Source: JABSOG01 sp965277695
GTDB lineage: Bacteria > Pseudomonadota > Gammaproteobacteria > Enterobacterales > Alteromonadaceae
Length of the DNA: 64,000 nt
Assembly (NCBI GenBank): GCA_965277695.1
Contig: CBDIDQ010000025.1
Span: 1 to 64,000 of the forward strand
Direction of reading: 5' to 3'
A program made the position numbers and the translations under genes. Below, in pieces: positions 53,047 through 63,004 of this stretch (position 1 is its first letter; each line of letters begins with the position of its first letter). The notes under the pieces are model-generated. The model had not been told where the DNA came from, ran no database searches, and worked only from the letters and a program-made list of their open reading frames with translations.

Positions 53047-53590
53047 GAATTGGATTGAATAAAAAGTACCCTAACCTTATGTCAACGTCAGCCGCCGCTT
53101 ATCTGGACAATTTCTTTTAGTGGTCGTCCAGTGTACTGGGAACTTATTGATATTAGCTGAGAAAGACTGTTTTTTAAGCACTTTTTTTGTTCAATCTGGA
53201 GACGCTAATAAATGCCGTACAAATTGACACATTTAGCCATTTTTATTTCAAATTTTTTTAAAATCCAGTGAAAAATTGCTGGTAGGTTAATGATTTAGTG
53301 GGCTATTGTTACTTACTCTGGGCTGTTTTGTTAATTAGACCTCTGTTCACAGATTCATAATTATTGGTTAATTTTGCACTAATTCGCCATATGACATTGC
53401 AATTACGTTAAAAATAAACTTATATATGCAACTTGGTCGCGTTGGTTCCAGACCCCATTACAGCAAGGGGGATAACGGTTTAAAGGGAAAATTCGACCAG
53501 AAATGAGATATGAAAAAACCACTGCGCCAGTTTAAAGACGCTTTATAAAAAGACACTACGACAAAACCTATGAAAAAACAGGAAATCAGC
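53047..53590. other. Gene-free 544-bp region upstream of the M36 protease
   Basis: This gap separates divergent hslR and the protease gene. It is AT-rich, with T-rich stretches and several AT runs that could be promoters (for example ACTTATATATGCAAC near 53418). I found no ORF with a ribosome binding site, no RNA gene and no clear palindrome. A long regulated 5' region for the protease is plausible. Confidence 0.4.
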
Positions 53591-56500
53591 ATGACTCACT
53601 TTCGTCCATCGATGATTGCCACTATGGTAGCCTCAGCATTGACTGTTGGCACCATCTCAGCGGTAACCGCAGCACCTCTGGGCAGTATCAACATTGATAA
53701 AGCCAACTTACCATCACTCAACCAATCACGCGCTGCCGCAGGGCAAGCCGTGGTTAATAAAGTCACTACCTCAGGTATGGTTAATACCTTTGACGCAAAA
53801 TTAGACCGACCGACTTTTGTCTGGCAAGATGCTTCTCACAGCCGCCCTGAAATGATTATGGTTGCAGCTGAGAAAAGAAACGAATTTGCCGCTAATCATT
53901 ATTTGAATGTTTTAACCGGCATGAGCGCAAACAAAAAGTTGGGCTCTTCTGCCAAACTACGTAACATCCACGACATTAAACGTGGTGGCATCGTTGCTAA
54001 ATACAAACAAGAAGTAAATGGTGTTGAAGTATTCAATCGCGAATACAACATCATGATGGACAGAGACCACAACTTAGTTGCAGGCTCTGGTTACTTCTCT
54101 AAAGCACACTCGGGCATCAGCCCACTATCTGCCAAAAGTGGTGTTAGCTTTGGTAACCCGGTTTCAGCTATCAGCACTGCTTTTGCTGACATGGGTGGCG
54201 ACAGCAGCGTGATCGCGCTGAGCAAAACCAAAACTGAAAACAACTACACTTCATTTGACGTGACTAACGGCACTACTGACCGTCCATTGATTGGTGAGCC
54301 GCGTAGTAAAAACGTTTACTTTGAATTCAAAGGTAAACTGGTTCCGGCACAGTACGTTGAAGTTCAATTAGGCTCGATTGATACCTCTGATTCAGATTAT
54401 TACAGCTATGTTATCGAAGCCCAAACGCAACGTGTACTGTTCAAAATGAACCTGACTGCTGAACACGCTAATTATCGTGTTTACGCCGATCCTGAAGCGC
54501 CTTTCGCCCCTTGGGATGGTCCACACGGTAACGTTAACCCAGCTGATGGTCCGGATCAGATTGATACTAATGTGATCATGGATGCGCCTTTAGTGCATTT
54601 GAACAATGGTCCTATCAGCACCGAAGACGAATGGTTGCCGCATGATTCAACAGAAACTATCGGTAATAACGTTGCCGCTTATGTTGACGTATTGCCGCCA
54701 GATGGTTTGAGCTTTGGTGATTACACCGCTGAAATGACTAGCGACGGTACTTTTGATTACAAACTTCGCTCTGATGAGCGAGAGTATTCAATGAACAACC
54801 GTAAAGCATCAATTGTTAACTTGTTCTACATGAATAACTATCTGCATGATGAATTTTACGACCATGGTTTCGACGAAATGTCTGGTAATGCTCAGGCAAG
54901 TAATATGGAACGTGGTGGTGAAGAAGGCGATCCGTTGTTAGCTGAAGCACAAGATTATTCAGGTACCAACAACGCTAACATGAGTACACCTGCTGATGGT
55001 GCTTCACCACGTATGCAAATGTTCTTATGGAGCAAAGCGCAAAACGGTGTTCACTTCGGTGTTAATGTTACCTCTCACCCGGAACTGGGTTTGCTGGAAA
55101 ACGCGGGTAACGCTGGTTTTGGTCAGCTTGATTTCGATTTGAGCGGTGATTTGGTTCGCATCGTCGATGGTACTGCTCCAGGCTGGGATGGTTGTGAAGC
55201 GGCAACTAACGCCGATGCATTGGCGGGTAAAATTGCCTTTATCGATCGTGGCGCATGTGGTTTCACGGTTAAAGTGAAAAACGCTCAGGATGCTGGTGCG
55301 ATTGCGGCTGTTGTTGCCAATAACCGTGACGGTGACGACGTACTGAACATGGGTGGTGATGACGCAAGTATTACTATTCCAAGCATGTTTGTTTCTCAAA
55401 ATGTTGGTGCTTCAATTCAAAGTTTGATTGATAACGGCGAAACTGTAACAGTTAACCTGTTGGGTACTGCTGACATTCCATATAAAGACAGCTCTTGGGA
55501 TAACGCGATTGTTTCTCATGAGTGGGGTCATTACATCAGTAACCGTTTGGTTGGTAATGCTTCTGGTTTGAGCAACAACCAGGGTCGTTCAATGGGTGAA
55601 GGTTGGGGTGATTTCCACGCCTTGTTGACGGTATCATCAGCTGATGAGTCAGCGATTGCCGGTAACGACATGTTCCAGAAGCCTTATGCTGCAATCAGCT
55701 ACGTTCGTTCTTTCTACAATGGTATTCGCTTGTATCCGTACACCACGGATATGTCAATCAATCTGCATACTTTCGATAGCATCACAGACAATCCGGCAGT
55801 TCATGCTTCTGGTAACGTCTGGGCCACCATGTTGTGGGATTCTTTTGTTGGTTTGATCAATGACGAACGTTATACCTATGCCCAAGCTAAAAGTGTAATG
55901 AAAGATTACTTGGTAGCTGGTTATAAGATGACGCCAAATGCGCCAACTTACACCGAAGCTCGTGATGCTATCTTGGCTGCTGCTTATGCCAATGAGCCAG
56001 CGGATTATAACATTATCCTAGCTGCATTCGCTCGTCGTGGTATGGGTCTTGGTGCTATGTCTCCAGACCGTGAATCAACTGACCACACTGGTGTAGTTGA
56101 GTCTTATGTGACTGAGCATTCAGCTTTGCAACTAACTAGCCATAACCTTAACCTTAACTACGAAGGCATGACTTCTGGTTTCTGTTCAAGCGATTACGTA
56201 TTGGATAAAGGCGAAACAGGTACTCTGTCTTTGACTGTCCATAACCGTGGTAGTGAAACTTACAGCAATATTCAGGCTAAAGTTGAAGTGGTTAGTGAGC
56301 ATGATGTGACTTTGCCTAATGATGGCATGATCACTATCGAAACTTTGGGTGTCACAGGCAGCGCAACATCTGTGCCAGTAGAATTCACACTTAACGAATC
56401 AGGTACTGCTGAGAAACTAGAGTTCAAAGTATCTTTCCCTGATTTAGCTGAAGAAACCAGCGAACAAATGTACATGTTCTCTACTGTCGTCAACTATGAC

Positions 56501-57808
56501 TTTGTTGATGTTGCTCCTGTAGCTAATGTTACTAGCAGTGACGCAGAAGACATTGCTATCGAAAATGACTTTAAAGAAAACGTCATGGCTGGTGGTGAGC
56601 AAGCGATTGGTACCGGTGGCTTGTCTATGGACTTCGGTGACTTGTGGCGTGAAATTGGTGTTGAAATGGGTGACGGTTCATTGTTCATCAAAAACAACAA
56701 CTACTTCTCAGACATCGGTTATGAAACCAAACCTATCGTTGTTGGTCTAGATGGTGAGTTCCAAGTCAATTGGGTTCACTACTATGAGTTTGAAGATTCA
56801 TTTGATGGTGGTGTTGTTGAGATCAGTATCAATGGCGAACAATGGCTTGACGTTACTGCTGCTGGCCAATTCCTTGGTGACGGTTATAACGGTAGTCTGA
56901 TTGCTCATTCAAGCCAACCATTACCAGATCGCGCCGCGTTCACTGGTACTGGTGCAGCGTTTGAAGCTGTTAACTTTGGTACATTGTTGAATGGCAACAC
57001 CGTACGCTTCCGCTTCCGTGTCGGTAGTGATGGCGGTGCTAGCGAAATGGGTTGGATCATTGATGACTTCCAGTTTGCTAACGTTGACACTTCTGTGTTC
57101 TCAAGTGTAATTGCTGGTGATACCAATGCCTGTGATAACCGCAAACCGCATGTAAGTATCGGTGATGCACAAGCAGTCAACGAAAATGGCGCAGTGACTT
57201 TATCTGTTGAAGCGTCTGATTTGAATGGCGATACACTGACTTACAGCTGGACTCAGGTTTCAGGACCAGACGTAACATTGACTGGCGCTGATACTGCTAT
57301 GCCTACGTTTGCAGCACCTGCTGTGGCAGCTGAAACTGTACTTGAGTTTATGGTTACAGTTAGCGATGGTACTGCTGATATCATGCAGCATGTGATGGTT
57401 ACTGTTGCTGACGTGCCGGTAGTTATTACTGTTGGTGAAGCACAATCAGTTAACGAAGACGGGGCAGTGACTTTGAGTGTTGAAGTGACTGATGTGAATA
57501 ATAGTACACTGAGTTATGTATGGACTCAGACTTCAGGACCTGATGTTGAGTTGACGGGTGCTGATACTATGTCACCTACGTTCACCGCACCTTCTGTAAC
57601 AGAAGAAACTGTGCTTGAGTTTACGGTTACAGTCAATGACGGCTTCGGTAGTGTGATGGAAACTGTGTCTGTTACTGTTGCTGACGTGCCAGTGGTTGTT
57701 ACTCCTCCACCGCCGGTAGTTAACCGTTCTGGTGGTGGTGGTTCAACTGGCTTCATCGCCTTGTTGTTATTACCATTGATGTATGTTCGTCGACGTTTCA
57801 CTAAATAA
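53591..57808 (+). CDS. Secreted M36 (fungalysin) metalloprotease with GlyGly-CTERM tail
   Basis: About 1405 residues: signal peptide (ATMVASALTVGTISAVTAAP), FTP-like propeptide (about 40-270), catalytic M36 domain split by a PA domain (about 510-625; ALAGKIAFIDRGACGFTVKVKNAQ), zinc motif HEWGH at residue 643 with the third ligand in GEGWGDFHALL. Then come beta-rich domains and two PKD/Ig-like repeats (VSIGDAQAVNENGAVTLSVEA and VITVGEAQSVNEDGAVTLSVEV). It ends in a Gly-rich stretch, one helix and an RRRF tail, the GlyGly-CTERM signal handled by rhombosortase. ATG 53591 has AGGAAA six bases ahead, better than ATG 53570. Confidence 0.93.
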   Translation: MTHFRPSMIATMVASALTVGTISAVTAAPLGSINIDKANLPSLNQSRAAAGQAVVNKVTTSGMVNTFDAKLDRPTFVWQDASHSRPEMIMVAAEKRNEFAANHYLNVLTGMSANKKLGSSAKLRNIHDIKRGGIVAKYKQEVNGVEVFNREYNIMMDRDHNLVAGSGYFSKAHSGISPLSAKSGVSFGNPVSAISTAFADMGGDSSVIALSKTKTENNYTSFDVTNGTTDRPLIGEPRSKNVYFEFKGKLVPAQYVEVQLGSIDTSDSDYYSYVIEAQTQRVLFKMNLTAEHANYRVYADPEAPFAPWDGPHGNVNPADGPDQIDTNVIMDAPLVHLNNGPISTEDEWLPHDSTETIGNNVAAYVDVLPPDGLSFGDYTAEMTSDGTFDYKLRSDEREYSMNNRKASIVNLFYMNNYLHDEFYDHGFDEMSGNAQASNMERGGEEGDPLLAEAQDYSGTNNANMSTPADGASPRMQMFLWSKAQNGVHFGVNVTSHPELGLLENAGNAGFGQLDFDLSGDLVRIVDGTAPGWDGCEAATNADALAGKIAFIDRGACGFTVKVKNAQDAGAIAAVVANNRDGDDVLNMGGDDASITIPSMFVSQNVGASIQSLIDNGETVTVNLLGTADIPYKDSSWDNAIVSHEWGHYISNRLVGNASGLSNNQGRSMGEGWGDFHALLTVSSADESAIAGNDMFQKPYAAISYVRSFYNGIRLYPYTTDMSINLHTFDSITDNPAVHASGNVWATMLWDSFVGLINDERYTYAQAKSVMKDYLVAGYKMTPNAPTYTEARDAILAAAYANEPADYNIILAAFARRGMGLGAMSPDRESTDHTGVVESYVTEHSALQLTSHNLNLNYEGMTSGFCSSDYVLDKGETGTLSLTVHNRGSETYSNIQAKVEVVSEHDVTLPNDGMITIETLGVTGSATSVPVEFTLNESGTAEKLEFKVSFPDLAEETSEQMYMFSTVVNYDFVDVAPVANVTSSDAEDIAIENDFKENVMAGGEQAIGTGGLSMDFGDLWREIGVEMGDGSLFIKNNNYFSDIGYETKPIVVGLDGEFQVNWVHYYEFEDSFDGGVVEISINGEQWLDVTAAGQFLGDGYNGSLIAHSSQPLPDRAAFTGTGAAFEAVNFGTLLNGNTVRFRFRVGSDGGASEMGWIIDDFQFANVDTSVFSSVIAGDTNACDNRKPHVSIGDAQAVNENGAVTLSVEASDLNGDTLTYSWTQVSGPDVTLTGADTAMPTFAAPAVAAETVLEFMVTVSDGTADIMQHVMVTVADVPVVITVGEAQSVNEDGAVTLSVEVTDVNNSTLSYVWTQTSGPDVELTGADTMSPTFTAPSVTEETVLEFTVTVNDGFGSVMETVSVTVADVPVVVTPPPPVVNRSGGGGSTGFIALLLLPLMYVRRRFTK

Positions 57809-57861
57809 GCTAGGCTTATTTAGGTAGCAAGAAGCCGTTAGGCTGCTTGCGAGAAACCATT

Positions 57862-57900
57862 AAAAATCCACCTCAGGTTTTGCCTGCGGTGGATTTTTTT
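57862..57900 (+). terminator. Intrinsic terminator after the M36 protease
   Basis: AAAATCCACC and GGTGGATTTT with an inner CAGG/CCTG pair form a stable stem, followed by a T-run. The rest of the gap to the rhs fragment (57901-58216) shows no gene or clear element. Confidence 0.85.
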
Positions 57901-58216
57901 ATGGTTCGGTTTTGTCTCTCGGCGGCTAGCTAAAAATAAACCAATAAAGCTTAAAACTATTAATTTCCGAACGTTCGAAAATAAATTGAATTAATTCATC
58001 AACTTAGCTCGCCAAACAATAAATAGGCAATAGCGAGGTGATAAAACCGTCGCATTTTGTATTTTACAAGCCAAATCCAGTGCTGTACTATGCCACCGAT
58101 TTTTGGAATGTATAAACAATAATAGAGGAAGTTTGATGTTTGATTTACCGAAGCCACTAGCGGCTATGCTGCTGATTGCCCAGTGTCGAATCGACTCAAA
58201 CAGGGAGTATTCAATA

Positions 58217-58504
58217 ATGCGTCATTTTTTTCTTATCCTGACATTAGCACTGTCTTTTCACGCCAGCGCACAAGACCCGTTGGTTTTTGCCGCCACGCTC
58301 GACAAATTTATCGTCAATAAATCTGCCGACTTAGCCGCTGCACCGCCACCACCAGACGGCCCAGAAACACCCCCGCCAGTGGTCAACCCAGATATCCTCG
58401 ACCGCCTTAATGTTGAGTTTGATATCAATGCGGAAACCACTGATTTACTCGGTGAACAAATTGACTTAAACAGTGGCAGCGTAGATGGGACTTTAGTCGC
58501 ATAA
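58217..58504 (+). pseudogene. N-terminal fragment of an rhs gene
   Basis: GGGAG precedes an ATG at 58217. The 95-residue frame has a signal peptide (FFLILTLALSFHASA), a Pro-rich linker and then LGEQIDLNSGSV. The last motif is where RHS/YD proteins usually enter their long beta-shell, but here the frame ends in DGTLVA and a stop. The frame is also open upstream to 58103 without better starts. This is the true 5' end of the broken rhs gene. Confidence 0.6.
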
Positions 58505-58690
58505 GGGAGCCTATATAGATGCGGTGAGCCGCGTTACAGGTGTGTCGTCGCAATTCATCCATGAAGGGCAATCCTGTCGGCATCCTGCCTCCACCTCATT
58601 GAGCTGTAGCGACAGCCCGGTGCGAACCTTCGGTTCGGTCTCAATTCGCCCCAGTATCCAAACCACCCTTATTCTGGCCAATAGCCAATA
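58505..58690. other. Non-rhs sequence inserted or exchanged inside the rhs gene
   Basis: Between LNSGSV (about 58480) and the resumption of rhs-like coding (WGSGKACTQTDAP, about 58700) lies about 190 bp that does not encode the expected shell sequence. It contains a GAACC-TTC-GGTTC hairpin near 58625 and short inverted motifs. It looks like an extragenic repeat or a deletion scar. Confidence 0.45.
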
Positions 58691-59291
58691 CAGCAGTGGT
58701 TGGGGTTCTGGCAAAGCTTGTACGCAAACGGACGCCCCCCGCACTTATGACGGCTTTAAAGATTACGAATATTACAATGGCACCACGCTATCAGTACCCG
58801 GCGTCACCAGTGGTAAATTACTCGCCTCACCCCAGCTGGGGACAGGTGAGCAATACCGCTATGTCACCCAAGATAACTGGCGAGTGGAATGCATCACCGT
58901 CAACGTTGGAGGCTTTGATGTTGAAGGTTTCAAAGCCACCTCACCTGAAGGCGTGATGTACACCTTCGACCGCTATCGGCTGGTGCAAACGATACCCTTG
59001 GTTCGCGGTAAAATCACCAAAAAATTCCACGCCTTTATGCAGGTCTCCACCGTCGAAGACCGTTTCGGTAACACTGTCACCTATCATTACGATAGCGACA
59101 ACCGCCTGACCAAAATCGTCGGTAAAGACCTAGGCGATGCCACCGACCGCACCATCACCGTGGCCTACCGTACCAATACCAACGAAACCTTTTTCATTGA
59201 TTCAGTCACCGCGAATGCACGCACATGGACCTATGAAAACCTGGACAACGGTGAGCGAAACCAGTTATTACGCCGCGACTCACGCCTATAA
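58524..59291 (+). pseudogene. Second fragment of the broken rhs gene
   Basis: From about 58700 the frame encodes ordinary RHS shell sequence: FKDYEYYNGTTLSVPG, EGFKATSPEGVMYTFDRYRL, VSTVEDRFGNTVTYHYDSDN and NARTWTYENLDNGE, then runs out of frame and stops at 59291. Codon use is rich in ACC, GCC and AAC, unlike the genes to the left. It is the middle part of the rhs gene. Confidence 0.6.
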
Positions 59292-62028
59292 ATCCTTACC
59301 TCACGAGGAAAAATCCTTCGGCACTTGGGTCAAACGCCACAAAACCTACGCTAACGGCAACCTGACCGAAGTTGAATTCAATACCCCGATGAACAACGGC
59401 ACATCACGTTGGCAAAAATTCAGCAACTACACCCGGGGTAAAGCCCAAACCATCACCTTACCCAACCGCGATGACGCCACAAAAAACATCACCGCCACCC
59501 TCGGGGTTGATGCCAATGGCTGGACCACCGCAGTGACCAACTTCAACGGTAATAAAACCAGCTACAGCTACGACAGCATGGGTCGCGTCACCAAAGTCGA
59601 CCCGACAGACACCGCTTGGCTCGACACCACCTACACCTTTGGTCTCGTCAGCACCGAAGACTTGGGCGGCAAAGTCGTCACGGGCATGTACAAACGCAGC
59701 CAAACCCAAGGCAACCTGACCACCACAACCTATTACGACACCCTATTCCAGCCGCTATTAATCAAAGCAAGTGACGGTACGACTCACCGTTATCAACGCA
59801 CCGAATTTAACGCCTATGGCAAACCGACCTTCAAAGCCTACCCGTCAGCCTCAGCCACTGAAAGCCAAGGCATCAGATACACTTTCGACGGCTTACAACG
59901 ACAAACCAAAACCAGCCAAACCGCCACCAATGCCTCAGAAACCACCGCGTATTTAAGCGACAATAAAGTCGAAATCACTAACTACAAAGGCCACAAAACC
60001 ACCACCACCTATTTGGCCTATGGCGAGCCCAAAACCGAAGCGATGACCCAAATTGACTCACCCGAAAGTGTGGTGACCAGCCAAACGTACAACCCATTTG
60101 GCAACGTCACCGCCATCAGCCAAGGCGGTATCAGCCAAAATCACTTCTACAACAGCCAGCAACAACTATGTAAAATTGTCCGCCCAGAAACAGGCACCAC
60201 CGCCGTGAAGAAAAACGCCATCGGTGAGACAACATGGGTCGCCAAAGGCACCAGTGGCACTGTCGACACCTGTGATGAAGCGACAGTCCCGGCGGCTGAC
60301 AAAACCCTGTACAGCTACGATAACCTCGGCGCGAGAAAGACCGTCAACTACCCAGACACCAGCCCGGATTTAACCTACACATATGACAATCAAGGCAACC
60401 TAAAAACGCTCAACGCGGTCAACACCGTCCAAACCTACACTTATAACAGTGCGGATTTACTGACCACTGAAAACCTCGCGGTTGACGGCAAAAACTTCAC
60501 ACTCAGCTACGGCTACACCAGCACCGGTGCACTCGATAGCCTGACCTTTCCCGGCAGTGAAAAGCTCACCTTCGCCCCGAATGCCTTTGGTGAACCGACC
60601 ACCGCAGGCACCTACGCCACCGCCGCTAAATACCACCCGGCAGGTCAGCTGAAAAGCTTCAACTATGGCAATGGCTTTGTCCACAATATGACCCTCAACA
60701 GTCGCCAACTGCCCTCAGCCATGAGTGATATTCGCAGCGGTGTCAAAGCCATCGATCAAACCTACAGCTACGACAATCAAGGCAACATCAGCGCCCTGAC
60801 AGACAAGCAAAACAGTGCATTCAGCCTCAGCAGCATGACCTACGATGGCCTCGACCGACTCACCGCCATCACCAGCCGATGGGGCACCAATATTGCCCAC
60901 GTAGGTAGTATCAGCTATGACAAAACCGGTAACATCACCGCATACAATGTCGGTAAAACCAACCTAACCTATACCCACACAAACAACCGTGTGGATAAAA
61001 TCAAAAACAGTGCAAGCGCTGAGGTTTACCACTTCAGCTACGACAGCCGAGGCAATGTCACTAACAACAAGCTACGCACGTTCAGTTTCAACCGCGCCAA
61101 CCAACTCGATTGCTCGGCGCTCACCCACCAAAGCGCCTGTGCCACCGGCACCAATCGTTACATCTACGATGGTTTCAACCGCCGCGTCAAAACCACCGAC
61201 GCCACGGGCATCAGCTACTCGATGTACAGCCAAGACGGCACACTACTGTTCAAACACAAAGACGGTTTTGACACCAACTATATCTATCTCGGCAAAAAAC
61301 TCATCGCCCGCTCAGAAGACGCCTTTGCACCACAAACCTCAGGCAGCAGCCGCCAGCATAATTTGCCCTTTGGTGAGACGGTAGAAACGCCGAAAAACGA
61401 TGTCGGTTACACAGGTCACAAATTTGATACTGATTTAGGCTTGAGTTACATGCAACAACGGTATTATGATCCGGCGGTTGGGGTGTTTTATTCGCCTGAT
61501 CCGGTTGGTTACACCGCTGAAAACCCGGTGATGTCGTTTAATCGTTATTTGTATGTGAATAATAATCCGTATAAATATACTGATCCCAATGGCAAGTTTG
61601 CATTTTTAGCTCTTTTTGTGCCAGAGCTAGCGGCACTGAGTAACGCTGCATTTTTTGTTGGTAGCGCGGGTATAGCAGGTTATGCGGGCTCTGAGGCGAT
61701 TAATGTTTTTAACGAGAGTAGTAATGATCCAGTTGATGACATACTAGCTGATGCTAGCCCCACGGATAAAAAAGGTGAATTTACAAAAGAAGGAGGAGAA
61801 GAGCAGGCCGCAAAAGATTTTGACTCGGTAACTGAAGGCGATGTTGATAGCTATCCTAATGGCACTAAAGTAGGTCAAACTGCTGATGGAAGAACAGTGG
61901 ATATACATGGAAGTTCAGGAAAATCCGGGAAAGGAATTAAAGTTGATGGAGGAACAAAAACAATTAAAGTTAGAAATTCAAATGGGAATGTCAAGACAAC
62001 AATAAGGTATACCACAGGAGTACAATAA
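59251..62028 (+). CDS. RHS/YD-repeat protein with C-terminal toxin tip (main fragment)
   Basis: The third frame (open from 59137, rhs-like from about 59251) encodes roughly 925 residues. YD repeats are plentiful (YSYDSMGRVTKVD, YTYDNQGNLKTL, YSYDNQGNISALTD, FSYDSRGNVTNN, YIYDGFNRRVKT). The RHS core closes with GLSYMQQRYYDPAVGVFYSPDPVG and NNNPYKYTDPNGK at about 61590. About 144 tip residues follow, ending VKTTIRYTTGVQ, and they are AT-rich. Such tips are normally released as toxins. The ending (DGRTVDIHGSSG, KTIKVRNSNG, TTIRY) hints at a small RNase-like fold, but no family is certain. Without its 5' part it may be expressed only as an orphan tip, if at all. Confidence 0.75.
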   Translation: MSETSYYAATHAYKSLPHEEKSFGTWVKRHKTYANGNLTEVEFNTPMNNGTSRWQKFSNYTRGKAQTITLPNRDDATKNITATLGVDANGWTTAVTNFNGNKTSYSYDSMGRVTKVDPTDTAWLDTTYTFGLVSTEDLGGKVVTGMYKRSQTQGNLTTTTYYDTLFQPLLIKASDGTTHRYQRTEFNAYGKPTFKAYPSASATESQGIRYTFDGLQRQTKTSQTATNASETTAYLSDNKVEITNYKGHKTTTTYLAYGEPKTEAMTQIDSPESVVTSQTYNPFGNVTAISQGGISQNHFYNSQQQLCKIVRPETGTTAVKKNAIGETTWVAKGTSGTVDTCDEATVPAADKTLYSYDNLGARKTVNYPDTSPDLTYTYDNQGNLKTLNAVNTVQTYTYNSADLLTTENLAVDGKNFTLSYGYTSTGALDSLTFPGSEKLTFAPNAFGEPTTAGTYATAAKYHPAGQLKSFNYGNGFVHNMTLNSRQLPSAMSDIRSGVKAIDQTYSYDNQGNISALTDKQNSAFSLSSMTYDGLDRLTAITSRWGTNIAHVGSISYDKTGNITAYNVGKTNLTYTHTNNRVDKIKNSASAEVYHFSYDSRGNVTNNKLRTFSFNRANQLDCSALTHQSACATGTNRYIYDGFNRRVKTTDATGISYSMYSQDGTLLFKHKDGFDTNYIYLGKKLIARSEDAFAPQTSGSSRQHNLPFGETVETPKNDVGYTGHKFDTDLGLSYMQQRYYDPAVGVFYSPDPVGYTAENPVMSFNRYLYVNNNPYKYTDPNGKFAFLALFVPELAALSNAAFFVGSAGIAGYAGSEAINVFNESSNDPVDDILADASPTDKKGEFTKEGGEEQAAKDFDSVTEGDVDSYPNGTKVGQTADGRTVDIHGSSGKSGKGIKVDGGTKTIKVRNSNGNVKTTIRYTTGVQ

Positions 62029-62645
62029 TGACGTTTAAAATAACACAACAGCAGACTCACATCGAAACTTTGGTGTCAAAAATTCAATCTGATTTGTTCA
62101 ATGAAAAAGCACTTCCATTTCCAAAATTCCCTTTGAAAGACCAATGGTCAGCAATTGTGTGGAATGAGTGGTATACATCAATTGAGGGTTCAAATGCGCC
62201 TGATGATGGAAATAACATCATATCGCCACAACATTTTGAGTTACTAACTAGTGTAATTAGGGAAAGTAGTGGTGTAACACAGTATTGGTTAATTGATACA
62301 GAACCTTGTGTTGATAGTAATGGGCAATTTATTAAGCGTAAATTTTCCAAGCTGGATCTGACTTGGCAATCTTTTAATCAGTATCATAAATACTTTGATC
62401 TTGCACCAATGAGGTTTTATCTGGTTGATGAATCACTCACTTGGTTCATACATGTTGATGAATCTGTTTTAATTGCCGGGGATAGGCAATTTATGAATTT
62501 ATTAGTGGAAAAAATGGGCGGTTATCAACAAGTAATGAATGATTTCGATGATTATGCTGACGAAGATTCTAGCGTTGATACAAAACAGTGGATCTCAAAT
62601 ATCATTCAACGGTTTGAATCGAAACATAAAAATGCAAACTCCTAA
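62028..62645 (+). CDS. Probable immunity protein for the rhs tip
   Basis: A 205-residue acidic soluble protein whose ATG overlaps the rhs stop by one base (TAATG), the usual place of the immunity gene. Features are Trp/Tyr-rich segments (LKDQWSAIVWNEWYTSIEG, RFYLVDESLTWFIHVDES) and an acidic tail. No family was recognised with confidence. The role is inferred from position. Confidence 0.65.
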   Translation: MTFKITQQQTHIETLVSKIQSDLFNEKALPFPKFPLKDQWSAIVWNEWYTSIEGSNAPDDGNNIISPQHFELLTSVIRESSGVTQYWLIDTEPCVDSNGQFIKRKFSKLDLTWQSFNQYHKYFDLAPMRFYLVDESLTWFIHVDESVLIAGDRQFMNLLVEKMGGYQQVMNDFDDYADEDSSVDTKQWISNIIQRFESKHKNANS

Positions 62646-62843
62646 TTTATTAACCGTTATTGAAAAAGAGCTAGGGAATTACAATCGGTTACCTAGTTAT
62701 CCTTTTAACAAAATAATGAGGTAAGTGAAAAGATTATTGAAGCAATTCACGCTTTAGGTTGTGGTATCGAAGGTGGCAGCATAAATAGCTATTACGGTAT
62801 TAATATCCTCACTAGAACTGATATTGATGAGCCTATTCACTAA
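62632..62843 (+). pseudogene. Small frameshifted gene behind the immunity gene
   Basis: ATG at 62632 starts MQTPNLLTVIEKELGNYNRL and continues to SYPFNK, then the frame hits a stop at 62724. A one-base shift near 62710 restores NNEVSEKIIEAIHALGCGIE and on to DIDEPIH at 62840. Together they make about 70 residues that look like one small alpha/beta protein. It starts inside the previous gene and may be a second, decayed immunity gene. Confidence 0.5.
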
Positions 62844-62917
62844 TTGACAAAGGAGAACAAGCAGGTGACTTAACAGCTTATTACCGATAAATTAAATATT
62901 GGTCAGCAGACCTTTTT

Positions 62918-62936
62918 GACCCCTAAAAAAGGGGTC
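62918..62936 (+). terminator. Hairpin before the second rhs fragment
   Basis: GACCCC and GGGGTC form a 6-bp stem around TAAAAAA, followed by TCGTTCG. It is preceded by a T-run. It may end the toxin-immunity transcript, but the T-run follows only weakly. Confidence 0.4.
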
Positions 62937-63004
62937 TCGTTCGTTGTTTAAATAAGACTTTCCATATCTACTCTGAACACCTTACTACCAAAGACATAAG
63001 TGGC

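Noticed and set aside
60457..60708. Minus-strand ORF inside the rhs core, repeated at 63092-63343
   Set aside because: Its conservation in both places comes only from duplication of the rhs core on the other strand.
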